The notes beneath the pieces were generated by a model. That model did no database searches, was not told the origin of the DNA, and saw only the letters and a list, made by a program, of their open reading frames with translations. From positions 124,001 to 188,000 of the forward strand of contig JBGSKC010000028.1 in assembly GCA_041741415.1 (NCBI GenBank): a stretch of DNA of 64,000 nucleotides. The letters run 5' to 3'. The position numbers and the translations under genes are program-made. Below are positions 25,188 through 33,544 of this stretch, piece by piece (positions within the stretch are counted from its first letter, which is position 1; each line of letters starts with the position of its first letter). Source of the stretch: JANQTF01 sp041741415 (GTDB lineage: Bacteria > Bacteroidota > Bacteroidia > J057).

Positions 25188-25739
25188 TCAGGAGCGTTTG
25201 AAAAATTTGCGCAAAACTACGGCTGCAACAAACAGCACCGAAAACAGGCCCAGCAGGCCTATGACCCAGAACATTTGCCTGACCTGCGGGGAAGCCTCTA
25301 TTTCAGACTCAGGAAGTTGTGCAAGGGCCGCTCCGAGCGAAGGATTCTGAGATACCTGGACGGTGCCATTGCAGCGATTCGTTTGGAGGGAAAATTTTTT
25401 ATTCACAAACACCCAATACTCCTCCCCTACCTGAAAAGCCACTCCGCAATCTTGTTCCCAACCTGAATTAACAATGGTGAACACATCAGAACGCCGTTTC
25501 CAGGCTTGGTCAACCCGGAAGGAGTACTTCATTCCGCCCGAAATCCAATTGGTGGTGGCGTAGGTGAGGGTTCCGCGGAAGATCAGGTCCGCTTGCCGGA
25601 CAGCTTCTTCCTGCGATAAGGGGACACAGTTGCATTCGCCACCCGGGATTCGTTTTGGGAGGTTCAATGCAACCAGGATGCCTGCCCCTCCGAGCAGCAA
25701 AATTCCCAATATTAGTTGTGTTCCGGCACTCCATTTCAT
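25188..25739 (-). CDS. TIMP/NTR-like membrane-anchored protein
   Basis: A 183-residue protein. A hydrophobic segment (residues about 8-26) is followed by GGECNCVPLSQEEAVRQADLIFRGTLTY, the Cys-rich start and first strand typical of netrin/TIMP-like (NTR) domains in bacteria; further cysteines occur in EQDCGVAF and TNRCNG. A second membrane segment (about 157-177) ends in a basic tail (RKFFKRS). The domain would face the periplasm between two membrane anchors. In animals the related fold inhibits metalloproteases; the bacterial role is unknown. The call rests on pattern recognition and is moderate. Confidence 0.65.
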   Translation of the reverse strand: MKWSAGTQLILGILLLGGAGILVALNLPKRIPGGECNCVPLSQEEAVRQADLIFRGTLTYATTNWISGGMKYSFRVDQAWKRRSDVFTIVNSGWEQDCGVAFQVGEEYWVFVNKKFSLQTNRCNGTVQVSQNPSLGAALAQLPESEIEASPQVRQMFWVIGLLGLFSVLFVAAVVLRKFFKRS

Positions 25740-25799
25740 GCTGGCAAATTAACCAGTTTCCTGCCTGCTTGTTATGGAGAGAAGCGAAATTGCGAAGAA

Positions 25800-27455
25800 T
25801 CACCTGGGAGAGAGGAGTTGCCGGTAAGTAGCCTCGTCCATGAGTTGAGAAACGGCAGCCTCGACATCGGGATCACCCTGCAGGGAGGTTTCAATAGCTC
25901 CCCGTTCGAAATAATACCTCCGCACAATTTCCTCCCGGATCATCGGTTCAATCAGATCCCGGTAAGCGGCGAGGTCGAGGTCTTTTCGTGAGGCGAGCTC
26001 TTTCCGAATTCCGTTAATGGTGGTAGCTAATTCGGCGGCGTAGGACTCTTTTTGGACGGAGCTTTCCAGCTGTTGCAGTTTGCGCTCGGCTTCGGTGAGG
26101 TAGGTAAATTTCCTTTCTTTAGCGAAGGCGATGAAAGCGGCATATAGTTGATCGGTTACCTGGAAAGTGCCGGGAGCTGCCAGTTGAGGATGTTCTGCAG
26201 CATAGTTCGTTGCAAAGTCAAAGACAATTCCCTGGCGGTCTAATTCGGCGAGGAGGGTAAGCGACTGCGGGGCAGCAACGGGAACATCAGGCTCTATGCC
26301 CCCTCCGTCGTACACAGTTCTGCCATTGGCAGTTTGGAAGGCATTTTTGAGGCTGTCGGCGATCCTGGCAACACTGCCATCAGGGTTGCGCTCTGCATAG
26401 TTAATGGCCTGGATACAGCGTCCGCTGGGAGTATAGTATTTAGCTGTGGTAACTTTGAGCTGGGTGTTATAGCTCAAAGGGCGGATATTTTGCACCAAGC
26501 CTTTTCCAAAAGACCTTCTGCCGATTATGAGCCCCCTGTCGAGGTCTTGAATAGCGCCTGCTACAATTTCAGAGGCACTGGCACTCCCACCATTCACCAG
26601 CACCACAAGCGGAATGTCAGGATCTACTGCGGGCTTGGGGGCGATATGCTTCCGCTTGGAGGTTGTGATTCTGCCCCGGGTTTCTACTATGAGCTGATCT
26701 TTTTCAGCAAAAACGTTCGTAACATTCACAGCTTCATCCAAACGGCCTCCCGGGTTGTCGCGAAGGTCGAGAATGATCCCTCTTAGCTGATGAATACGGC
26801 TTAGCTCGCGATAGGCTTGCTCAACTTCGAGGCCAGCATCCTGGGTGAATCCGGTTAAGGCAATGTAGCCAACATGCTCATTGACCATCCCATAATAAGG
26901 GACATTTGATACCCGGATATTACTCCTTTTGACCATGAAGGTCAGTTTTTCTGTGCCGCGAAGAACCACCACCTTCACTTCCGTTCCAGTTTCGCCACGG
27001 AGAAGATTTCTGACATCAGACACTTCCATGGTTTTTCCGTCGATGCGGGTGCCTGCAACCTCCTGCAGCACATCGCCTGCCCTGAGCCCTGCCTCGGAGG
27101 CAGGATAGGACTCATACGGCTCCATGATCATGAGCTGGTTCTCCCTCTTACCTATGAGTGCACCAATGCCGGCGTAGGAACCTGTGGTCAGGAATTCATA
27201 ATCCGCGACCTCCTCCTCAGAAATATAATTAGTGTAGGGGTCGAGCGTGGAAAGCATCGCATCAATCCCTGTCTGCATCAGGTCGTTCGGATCCGGGTCA
27301 TCGACGTAGTTGGTATTAATTTCCCGGTACAATTTGCCGAAAATGTCCAGGTTTTTGGAAATCTCGAAGTAGTTGTCGGAGCCATCAGTAATAAACCCTG
27401 GGAGAAAAGCCAGAGAGAAGGCCATCACCCCAGCCAGCACGTAGTTCCTCTTCAT
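25800..27455 (-). CDS. ctpA: C-terminal processing peptidase, S41 family
   Basis: A 551-residue periplasmic protease with an N-terminal signal anchor, a PDZ domain (about residues 95-175: GIGALIGKRENQLMIMEPY, EAGLRAGDVLQEVAG) and the S41 catalytic core. The Ser/Lys dyad fits Ser 293 in GGSASASE and Lys 318 in RRSFGKG, 25 residues apart as in the family. GYIALTGF and LDLRDNPGG are also typical. The C-terminal 150 residues are helical. Such proteases trim or degrade periplasmic proteins by their C-terminus. It lies about 150 bases downstream of rnpA on the same strand, a frequent order in Bacteroidota. Confidence 0.95.
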   Translation of the reverse strand: MKRNYVLAGVMAFSLAFLPGFITDGSDNYFEISKNLDIFGKLYREINTNYVDDPDPNDLMQTGIDAMLSTLDPYTNYISEEEVADYEFLTTGSYAGIGALIGKRENQLMIMEPYESYPASEAGLRAGDVLQEVAGTRIDGKTMEVSDVRNLLRGETGTEVKVVVLRGTEKLTFMVKRSNIRVSNVPYYGMVNEHVGYIALTGFTQDAGLEVEQAYRELSRIHQLRGIILDLRDNPGGRLDEAVNVTNVFAEKDQLIVETRGRITTSKRKHIAPKPAVDPDIPLVVLVNGGSASASEIVAGAIQDLDRGLIIGRRSFGKGLVQNIRPLSYNTQLKVTTAKYYTPSGRCIQAINYAERNPDGSVARIADSLKNAFQTANGRTVYDGGGIEPDVPVAAPQSLTLLAELDRQGIVFDFATNYAAEHPQLAAPGTFQVTDQLYAAFIAFAKERKFTYLTEAERKLQQLESSVQKESYAAELATTINGIRKELASRKDLDLAAYRDLIEPMIREEIVRRYYFERGAIETSLQGDPDVEAAVSQLMDEATYRQLLSPR

Positions 27456-27606
27456 GAAGCGATTTCAGTAGATGTGTAACGGAAGATGACTGAAAAGATA
27501 AGGGTTCTCAGCCAAAAATGCCAGAGCCCTTTTGCAGTTGCCTTACAAGGGCACTGCGCCTTTTGCAAGTAGCAAATCGTTAACGTAAAAATGGGGAAGA
27601 GGATAC

Positions 27607-28032
27607 CTAAGCAGCAGGCGTTATGGGGGGAAGACGCTTGATCAGCTTCCGAAAGGCATGCTTTACCGCCTGATCAATTTGTTGAAAAGGCAGCTCCTGA
27701 TTAGACTGGTAAATCAGCATGATAAGCACCTGCTGGTTGCTGGCTTGCAAAAGGTCTTGCAAAGGACCGCGCTGGGCACGATAGGCCTCCCGAAGCCGTC
27801 GTTTCAGCAAGTTTCGCATGACGGCATGCTTAAACTTTCGCTTGGGAACAGCAAAGCCCACACTGATGGGTGTGGAAGACAGGCCCTCCGATGGGGCAAC
27901 TGTATATAAACAAGAAAGCACACCTACTCTGATGGAGGAGCCGTGCTCAAAAAGATAGGCAAATGCCTTTTTTTTGCAGAGGCGCTCTTCTTTGGGAAAA
28001 GCGCCCGTAGGGATGCCGGGGGGCGTGGCCAC
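27607..28032 (-). CDS. rnpA: Ribonuclease P protein component
   Basis: The 141-residue protein subunit of RNase P, which matures tRNA 5' ends. Family blocks are FPKEERLCKKKAFAYLFEHG near the start, VGFAVPKRKFKHAVMRNLLKRRLREAYR with the conserved basic RNR-like stretch, and LIMLIYQ. The start is probably the GTG at 28032, five bases after the rpmH stop, because no ATG lies before the FPKEERL motif. It follows rpmH directly, as in nearly all bacteria. Confidence 0.95.
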   Translation of the reverse strand: MATPPGIPTGAFPKEERLCKKKAFAYLFEHGSSIRVGVLSCLYTVAPSEGLSSTPISVGFAVPKRKFKHAVMRNLLKRRLREAYRAQRGPLQDLLQASNQQVLIMLIYQSNQELPFQQIDQAVKHAFRKLIKRLPPITPAA

Positions 28033-28037
28033 CAGGA

Positions 28038-28199
28038 TTACTTCTGCTTCTGACGGCCTTCGTCGCTCACGGTGAGACGATGACGGCCTTTGGCACGACG
28101 CGAAGCCAGCACTTTACGACCACCTGGGGTGGCCATACGGGTACGGAATCCGTGCTTGTTGCGACGCTTGCGGTTGCTGGGCTGAAAGGTGCGCTTCAT
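28038..28199 (-). CDS. rpmH: 50S ribosomal protein L34
   Basis: A 53-residue highly basic protein, MKRTFQPSNRKRRNKHGF at the start, then RTRMATPGGRKVLASRR, an unmistakable L34. The tail SDEGRQKQK is slightly longer than usual. A near-perfect promoter lies upstream at 28221-28250, so rpmH-rnpA (and perhaps ctpA) start there. Confidence 0.97.
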   Translation of the reverse strand: MKRTFQPSNRKRRNKHGFRTRMATPGGRKVLASRRAKGRHRLTVSDEGRQKQK

Positions 28200-28220
28200 T
28201 GTATCTAATTTTCAGGATGG

Positions 28221-28250
28221 CAAAGGTAGACATTCACGTTAACTTCCCAA
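28221..28250 (-). promoter_or_regulatory. rpmH promoter (TTG, 19-base spacer, TACCTTTG)
   Basis: On the minus strand TTG (plus 28248-28250) is followed after 19 bases by TACCTTTG (plus 28221-28228), an exact match to the Bacteroidota -33/-7 pattern, 22 bases before the rpmH start codon. Confidence 0.75.
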
Positions 28251-28320
28251 AGGATTCCTCAGAAAGAATCTTCCTTTCTCTAAAAAAAACAATCTCGCTC
28301 CTTCATTTGTCTTGCCTCAT

Positions 28321-28899
28321 ATGAAAATTGCATTGCTGCTTGGGTCTGTCAGGGAAGATCGAAAATCCGACCGGGTTGCTTATCATCTCCTTCGCCTTCT
28401 CGAAGGGCACCCTGGCATAGATGCCACCCTCCTCGATTTGGTCGAATACCCTGCACCTATCCTGATCACTCGCTGGAAGAAAGACCAAACCCCGCACCCT
28501 GCTTTGCCAGCATTGTCCCAGCACCTTATGGAAGCCAATGGCCTGATTTTCATCTCGCCAGAATACCATGGTTCCTACACAGGTGTTTTGAAAAATGCCA
28601 TCGACCACTTTTGGGAAGAATTTAAACGCAAGCCCATCGGTGTGGTAGCCACAGGGTCAGGGCGTTTTGGCGGGATCAACGGATCGACTGAAATGCAGCA
28701 GCTGGTCTTGTCGCTGGGTGCATTCCCTATGCCAAAAAAATTGATCGTACCCTTCATTCAAGAAGCGTACGATCTTAATGGGATTCCGCAGGATGCGCGT
28801 ACCGATCAGGAGGCCCGTTCCTTTGTCGAGGATTTTTTGTGGTTCGCCACTGCCCTGCATACAGCCAAAATTCAGCAGATACAAGGCAGACATTCCTGA
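28321..28899 (+). CDS. NADPH-dependent FMN reductase family protein
   Basis: A 192-residue flavodoxin-fold oxidoreductase. MKIALLLGSVREDRKSDRVA is the FMN phosphate-binding start and ISPEYHGSYTGVLKNAIDHF is the diagnostic second block; GVVATGSGRFGG follows. It probably reduces quinones, azo dyes or metals with NAD(P)H; the substrate is not predictable. ATG at 28321 chosen over a TTG at 28312. Convergent with the NADH dehydrogenase gene, 24 bases apart. Confidence 0.92.
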   Translation: MKIALLLGSVREDRKSDRVAYHLLRLLEGHPGIDATLLDLVEYPAPILITRWKKDQTPHPALPALSQHLMEANGLIFISPEYHGSYTGVLKNAIDHFWEEFKRKPIGVVATGSGRFGGINGSTEMQQLVLSLGAFPMPKKLIVPFIQEAYDLNGIPQDARTDQEARSFVEDFLWFATALHTAKIQQIQGRHS

Positions 28900-28923
28900 C
28901 CAACTGCTAGCCGGCGAGCTCAT

Positions 28924-30243
28924 TTAAGCATTTACCAGCTCAATAGGTTCCTCCTGTTTTTTCCCGCCACTCGTTCGCTTGAATGGCCTGATGATCAACC
29001 GGTTTCCCTTGTCATAGGTGATATAGCTCCATACCCAGTTCACAAACACTACCAGTTTGTTGCGGAAACCGATCAGATAAAGGAGGTGAATAAACATCCA
29101 GCCCAGCCAGGCAATCCAGCCTTTAAGGTGCAGGGATTTGAAATCTACCACGGCCTTGTTCCTGCCAATTGTGGCCATGGAGCCTTTGTCGAAATAGTGA
29201 AATGGTCGCAAAGGCGCTCCCTGCTCGAGGCGAATCAGGTTCTCTGCGAGGGTTTCGCCTTGCTGAATTGCGGCTGGTGCCACCTGCGGATGACCGTTCG
29301 GAAAGTCTTTTGTTTGCATAAAAGCCAGATCGCCAATGGCAAATACATGCTCGTAGCCAAGCACCCGGCTGAAGTCATCAACAATCACGCGTTTACCTCT
29401 GCCAATTGCCTCACCAGGAAGGCCTTCGACTGGGTTTCCCTGAACACCAGCAGCCCAGATGACAGTGTTGGTAGTGATGGTGGTTCCGTTTGACAGGCTG
29501 ACGATGACACCATCGTAATCTTTTACCAGCGTACCAACCATTACTTTTACTCCCAGCAGCTCTAATGCCTCTTGTGCGTCTGCCCCCGACTTTTCCGACA
29601 TCGCAGCCAGAATCCTCGGACCTGCCTCCATGAGATAGACCTTCATTTGTTGAAAATCCAGCTCGGGGTAGTCATGAGGGAGTACATGCCGTTGAAGCTC
29701 GGCCAGGGCACCGGCAGTTTCAACCCCGGTGGGGCCTCCGCCTACCACTACAAACGTCATCAGGGCTTCTCGTTCTTCAGGGCCTGCTTCGAGAGCTGCT
29801 TCAAAATGCTGTAAAATGACACTGCGCAGGTCCAGGGACTCTGGGATGGACTTCATCCCATGGGCAAATTGAGCAAGAGATTCGTTTCCAAAAAAGTTGG
29901 TTACTGACCCGGTCGCCATAACGAGGTAATCGTAGTCAATTTCGCCGATGTTGGTGTGAACCACCTTTCGGGCAGGATCCACTTGATTCACCTGAGCCAT
30001 TCGAAACAACAGGTTGGATTGACCAGTAAACATTTTCCGCAGAGGGAATGCGATGGAATCGGGCTCAAGGCCCCCTGTTGCAACCTGGTAGAGCAGAGGC
30101 TGGAAGGTGTGATAATTGTGTTTGTCGAGCAAAACGACTTGAAAGGGGGCCTTTCTAAGGCCTTGAGCGAGGGTAATGCCACCGTAGCCTCCCCCGATAA
30201 TGAGAACGCGGGGATGAGCGGATGCAGGGATAGCGGCCTTCAT
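28924..30243 (-). CDS. ndh: Type II NADH dehydrogenase (NDH-2)
   Basis: A 439-residue membrane-associated flavoenzyme that passes electrons from NADH to quinone without pumping protons. FAD-binding motif VLIIGGGYGGITLAQGL at the start, second dinucleotide motif FVVVGGGPTGVETAGALAE (about residues 165-185), and the late block HVFAIGDLAFM. The C-terminal region WLGWMFIHLLYLIGFRNKLVVF is hydrophobic and should dock in the inner membrane. Divergent from the ferredoxin-reductase-like gene at 30410, with 166 bases between. Confidence 0.93.
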   Translation of the reverse strand: MKAAIPASAHPRVLIIGGGYGGITLAQGLRKAPFQVVLLDKHNYHTFQPLLYQVATGGLEPDSIAFPLRKMFTGQSNLLFRMAQVNQVDPARKVVHTNIGEIDYDYLVMATGSVTNFFGNESLAQFAHGMKSIPESLDLRSVILQHFEAALEAGPEEREALMTFVVVGGGPTGVETAGALAELQRHVLPHDYPELDFQQMKVYLMEAGPRILAAMSEKSGADAQEALELLGVKVMVGTLVKDYDGVIVSLSNGTTITTNTVIWAAGVQGNPVEGLPGEAIGRGKRVIVDDFSRVLGYEHVFAIGDLAFMQTKDFPNGHPQVAPAAIQQGETLAENLIRLEQGAPLRPFHYFDKGSMATIGRNKAVVDFKSLHLKGWIAWLGWMFIHLLYLIGFRNKLVVFVNWVWSYITYDKGNRLIIRPFKRTSGGKKQEEPIELVNA

Positions 30244-30339
30244 ATATTTCTTTCAGTAATTTTTGAAAGTTTTCGGAAAGCTTTACGGTTCCTTCAGAGG
30301 AATGTTGAGAAAAGCATTTTCAGGCCGGGATGTTTTAAG

Positions 30340-30347
30340 TAAGTTTG
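30340..30347 (+). promoter_or_regulatory. Possible -7 box for the PaaE-like reductase gene
   Basis: TAAGTTTG, an exact TAnnTTTG match, 63 bases before the ATG at 30410. No clear TTG at -33. Confidence 0.4.
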
Positions 30348-30409
30348 AGGGTTGAGGGAAAGCCAACAGTTTGGATGTCCGCGGGTTTTCTCTTTTAAAC
30401 CTGAAGTCT

Positions 30410-31522
30410 ATGAGCCGATTTATAAGCGTTGCTATTGATGAAATTAGGGATGAAACGCCCGAAGCATATACGCTTTTTTTTGACAACCCAGATCCGGATC
30501 TGTTTCGCTATTTACCGGGGCAATATCTCACCCTGAAGGTCCTGATCAATGGGGAGTTTTACCGGCGGGCATTTTCACTTTCCAGTTCTCCTGTACTCGA
30601 CCATCGACTTAGTGTAACGATTAAGCGGGTACAGGGCGGGCTTGTATCGAACTACCTTCGCGACTACCTGTCGACAGGAGATTTCATCGAAATTATGCCT
30701 CCAATGGGGCATTTTACGGTAACTCCTTTGCTTGAGGCGGCCAACCACTATGTGCTCATTGGTGGAGGAAGCGGCATGACACCGCTCATGTCCATTCTCC
30801 GAACGGTGCTTGTTTCCGAACCCAACAGCAAAGTGAGCCTTTGGGTGTGCAACAAACAGCGGTCTGCAATCATATTCAGGGAGCAACTTGCAGTCCTGTC
30901 GACCAATTACCCCGATCGGCTACACGTGTTCCATACCCTTACCCAGCCAGAGGCAGACTGGACGGGAGCACGGGGCCGACTTGACCAAAAGACCATCTAC
31001 CAGCTTGTTAGTGAGCTGTTCATGACTGATGAACTGCGGAAACAATTTTACATTTGTGGTCCCAGTGGGTTGATGGATGCAGCCGAAAAGGCGCTGGAGG
31101 CCCATGCAGTTCACCCCGCAAATATTTTCCGGGAACGATACACGGCAGCTGTCCCTTCAGAAGCTGAGGTGGCGGCGGCATATGAAACCTCTGATGATTC
31201 GATTAAAGCAGTTGACTATTTCGATGGCGAAACTCATTATATCCTGGCAGACAGGCAAATAGTGGTGATCCTTGATGGAAAACCAAACGACATTCTCGTT
31301 CGCCCAAACCAAACCGTTCTCAGGGCTGCCATGGATGCGCAGCTGGATCCTCCCTATGCCTGCCAATCGGGCATTTGCACCACCTGCCGGGCGATGCTCA
31401 TTTCCGGAACCGTGGCCATGGAGGAAACCGAAGGGTTGTCTGCAGCTGAGTTAGAAGAAGGGTTTGTGCTCACATGTCAATGCCACCCGCTCAGTGAAAC
31501 AGTAGAATTAGAATACAGATAA
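30410..31522 (+). CDS. Ferredoxin-NADP reductase-like flavoprotein with C-terminal 2Fe-2S domain (PaaE type)
   Basis: A 370-residue soluble electron-transfer protein. FAD domain with RRAFSLSSSP, NAD(P) domain with LIGGGSGMTPLMSIL, and a plant-type ferredoxin at the C-terminus with cluster ligands in PYACQSGICTTCRA and the last Cys in VLTCQCHP. This layout is that of PaaE and related oxygenase reductases. No oxygenase genes are nearby, so its partner is unknown; in Bacteroidota such proteins often feed fatty-acid desaturases or hydroxylases. Start at 30410 chosen by alignment with the family start. Confidence 0.93.
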   Translation: MSRFISVAIDEIRDETPEAYTLFFDNPDPDLFRYLPGQYLTLKVLINGEFYRRAFSLSSSPVLDHRLSVTIKRVQGGLVSNYLRDYLSTGDFIEIMPPMGHFTVTPLLEAANHYVLIGGGSGMTPLMSILRTVLVSEPNSKVSLWVCNKQRSAIIFREQLAVLSTNYPDRLHVFHTLTQPEADWTGARGRLDQKTIYQLVSELFMTDELRKQFYICGPSGLMDAAEKALEAHAVHPANIFRERYTAAVPSEAEVAAAYETSDDSIKAVDYFDGETHYILADRQIVVILDGKPNDILVRPNQTVLRAAMDAQLDPPYACQSGICTTCRAMLISGTVAMEETEGLSAAELEEGFVLTCQCHPLSETVELEYR

Positions 31523-31589
31523 AGCGGGTGGAAAATGGTAAGTATTCAGGGGGGGCAGCGACCAATGGCCAAAACTGAATTCGCAGATC

Positions 31590-32744
31590 ATGCCGAAGAA
31601 AAATCTTCTTACCCGCATCGCGCTCATGTCTCTTTTCGCCCTCCTGGGCGGGCTATTCGGCTATTCTCTGGCCGCGTTTTCCCTGGACGGAGTTTTTCAG
31701 CATTTTCCTGAATTGCCAGACTGGGGAAAAGTGACCCTGCTGGTGAGTGCTTTCCTGATAGCTTATCTGCTTGTCGTCGTTTTGCACGAACTAGGCCACA
31801 TGCTGGCAGGCATTGCCCAGGGCTTTCGCTTTTGGCTAATCTCCGTTGGTCCAGTAGGATTCAGGCGAGATGCCAACGACAAGATCAAGGGATTTGTGCA
31901 GTGGGGCCGAAGTGGAATAGGAGGCATGTCCATTACCCTGCCACAACAAAACGATCCGCAGGTAGCGAAAAAATTCATGTTCATGATCCTCGCCGGGCCA
32001 CTGGCCAATCTCATAACAGGTACTATTTTTCTAATCCTGGCTATTTTCCTGTTTCAGTCGGATGGTTCGGAATTGTTTCCGCAAGCAACGGCTTTGATTT
32101 CCCTCATCACGGGAGTCCTGAGCTGGTTCGTGGGGATCATTAACCTGATTCCGATGCAAACGGGATCGCCGATCATGACAGATGGAACGCGCATTCGCCG
32201 CTTGATGAGTGGTGGCAACATTGCTGCGACAGAAGTAGCCATGGTTCAGATCACGGCCTACCTGATGATGGGAACCAGCTACAAAGACATTCCATCACAG
32301 GCGTTTGACCAGTTACCTCAAGGCTCAGACATTCACCCAACAGTAGCGATGCTCCGATATGGACTAGCTCTTGACACAGAAGATTATCCTGCCATGCGCT
32401 TGTACCTGGCGATCCTGAAGGAAGCCTGGAAAGGCTATCCTGTTACCCTGAGAGGGCAATTGGCCATGGAGATAGCTTTTGCTGTGGCCGTTTTAGAAAA
32501 AAATCCTGAAGAAGCTGCTTCCTTCTGGGTCCAGGTTCCCGCTTCGATTCAGAAAATTTATCCCTGGACTGCCATTAGAACCTCGGCGGCACTTGCCCAC
32601 AGCCAGGGAAAATCGGAAGAATTCCAGCAACTTCTTGCTCAAGCGGAAGACATGCAACAGGTTCCAGCCTGGGAACTCCCTCAAAGTCAAATTCGGTGGA
32701 TGAAAGCCATACCCATGATCTACGAGCGGGCAGTGTATTCCTGA
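31590..32744 (+). CDS. M50-family membrane metalloprotease-like protein
   Basis: A 384-residue protein with membrane segments in its first 200 residues. Zinc motif HELGH at residues 66-70 inside a hydrophobic segment, and a second conserved element LIPMQTGSPIMTDG, in the place of the usual NPxxxxDG. The last 160 residues are soluble and helical (repeat-like, TPR-like in feel). M50 proteins cut substrates within the membrane and often release anti-sigma factors. The second motif is atypical (IPMQTGSPIMTDG has no NP), so activity is likely but not certain. Shares a terminator with rplQ. Confidence 0.82.
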   Translation: MPKKNLLTRIALMSLFALLGGLFGYSLAAFSLDGVFQHFPELPDWGKVTLLVSAFLIAYLLVVVLHELGHMLAGIAQGFRFWLISVGPVGFRRDANDKIKGFVQWGRSGIGGMSITLPQQNDPQVAKKFMFMILAGPLANLITGTIFLILAIFLFQSDGSELFPQATALISLITGVLSWFVGIINLIPMQTGSPIMTDGTRIRRLMSGGNIAATEVAMVQITAYLMMGTSYKDIPSQAFDQLPQGSDIHPTVAMLRYGLALDTEDYPAMRLYLAILKEAWKGYPVTLRGQLAMEIAFAVAVLEKNPEEAASFWVQVPASIQKIYPWTAIRTSAALAHSQGKSEEFQQLLAQAEDMQQVPAWELPQSQIRWMKAIPMIYERAVYS

Positions 32745-32755
32745 AACATAACACA

Positions 32756-32795
32756 GAAAAGCCCGAATTCAAGTGAATCCGGGCTTTTCTTTTAA
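32756..32795. terminator. Bidirectional terminator between M50 gene and rplQ
   Basis: A 16-bp stem with one mismatch and a 2-base nominal loop (32756-32771 with 32774-32789), followed by TCTTTTAAT on the plus strand. It ends the M50 transcript and the 18.7-kb ribosomal superoperon on the other strand. Confidence 0.85.
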
Positions 32796-32871
32796 TGAAT
32801 CCAGGGCCTTGCAGCCACTTTGTCAGAAGATATCTGGACTTTGGATCCAGTTAGCTAGTCGCTATCCGGAG

Positions 32872-33450
32872 TTAAGCTTTCTCTTCGTTGCTATCCTCTC
32901 CAGAGGTTTCCTCGGCCACCTGTGGATCATCCATCACCACTGCTTCCTCAACAACCTGGGCTGCGGGAGCGGAAATTTCTTCCACTTCGGCAACCATAGC
33001 TCCTTTAGGAGCTGCGTCCTGGGTTTTCTTTGCAGTGGAGCTGGCACGACGACGACGACGCTTCTTGCCGACACCACCTGCAGGGGCCAGTTCGTTGAAG
33101 TCCACAAACTCGATGAAAGCCATTTCGGCATTGTCACCTGCACGATTGCCAATCTTCAGGATGCGGGTGTACCCCCCTGGACGATCGCCAATGGCAGGAA
33201 CCACGGTAGCAAAAAGCTCTTTAATGGCTTCTTTGTCTTCGAGGTAAGAGAAGATAATCCTGCGGGAGTGCATGGTATCAAGACGAGCCTTGGTTACGAG
33301 AGGCTCCACAAACTTGCGGAGTTCTTTGGCCTTGGCCAGAGTCGTGATGATGCGCTTGTGCATGATCAGTGAGCAAGCCATGTTGTTGAGCATGGCCTTG
33401 CGGTGGGCCGATTTACGGCCGAGGTGGTTGAATTTTTTACCGTGTCTCAT
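32872..33450 (-). CDS. rplQ: 50S ribosomal protein L17 with long acidic tail
   Basis: 192 residues. The first 115 are a standard L17 (MRHGKKFNHLGRKSAHRKAM, YTRILKIGNRAGDNAEMAFIEF). After a short basic patch (GKKRRRRRASS) comes an Ala/Val/Glu-rich tail of about 60 residues, an extension known in several Bacteroidota and probably unstructured. Last gene of the superoperon, after rpoA, as is usual. Confidence 0.97.
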   Translation of the reverse strand: MRHGKKFNHLGRKSAHRKAMLNNMACSLIMHKRIITTLAKAKELRKFVEPLVTKARLDTMHSRRIIFSYLEDKEAIKELFATVVPAIGDRPGGYTRILKIGNRAGDNAEMAFIEFVDFNELAPAGGVGKKRRRRRASSTAKKTQDAAPKGAMVAEVEEISAPAAQVVEEAVVMDDPQVAEETSGEDSNEEKA

Positions 33451-33544
33451 TGTTTAAAGCATTGGGCTTGCCAGAAACATTCCTTCCCGCGTGGCGGAGG
33501 GTCATGACTTCTTGGGCAATGACGACGAAAACAAAAGAAAGACC

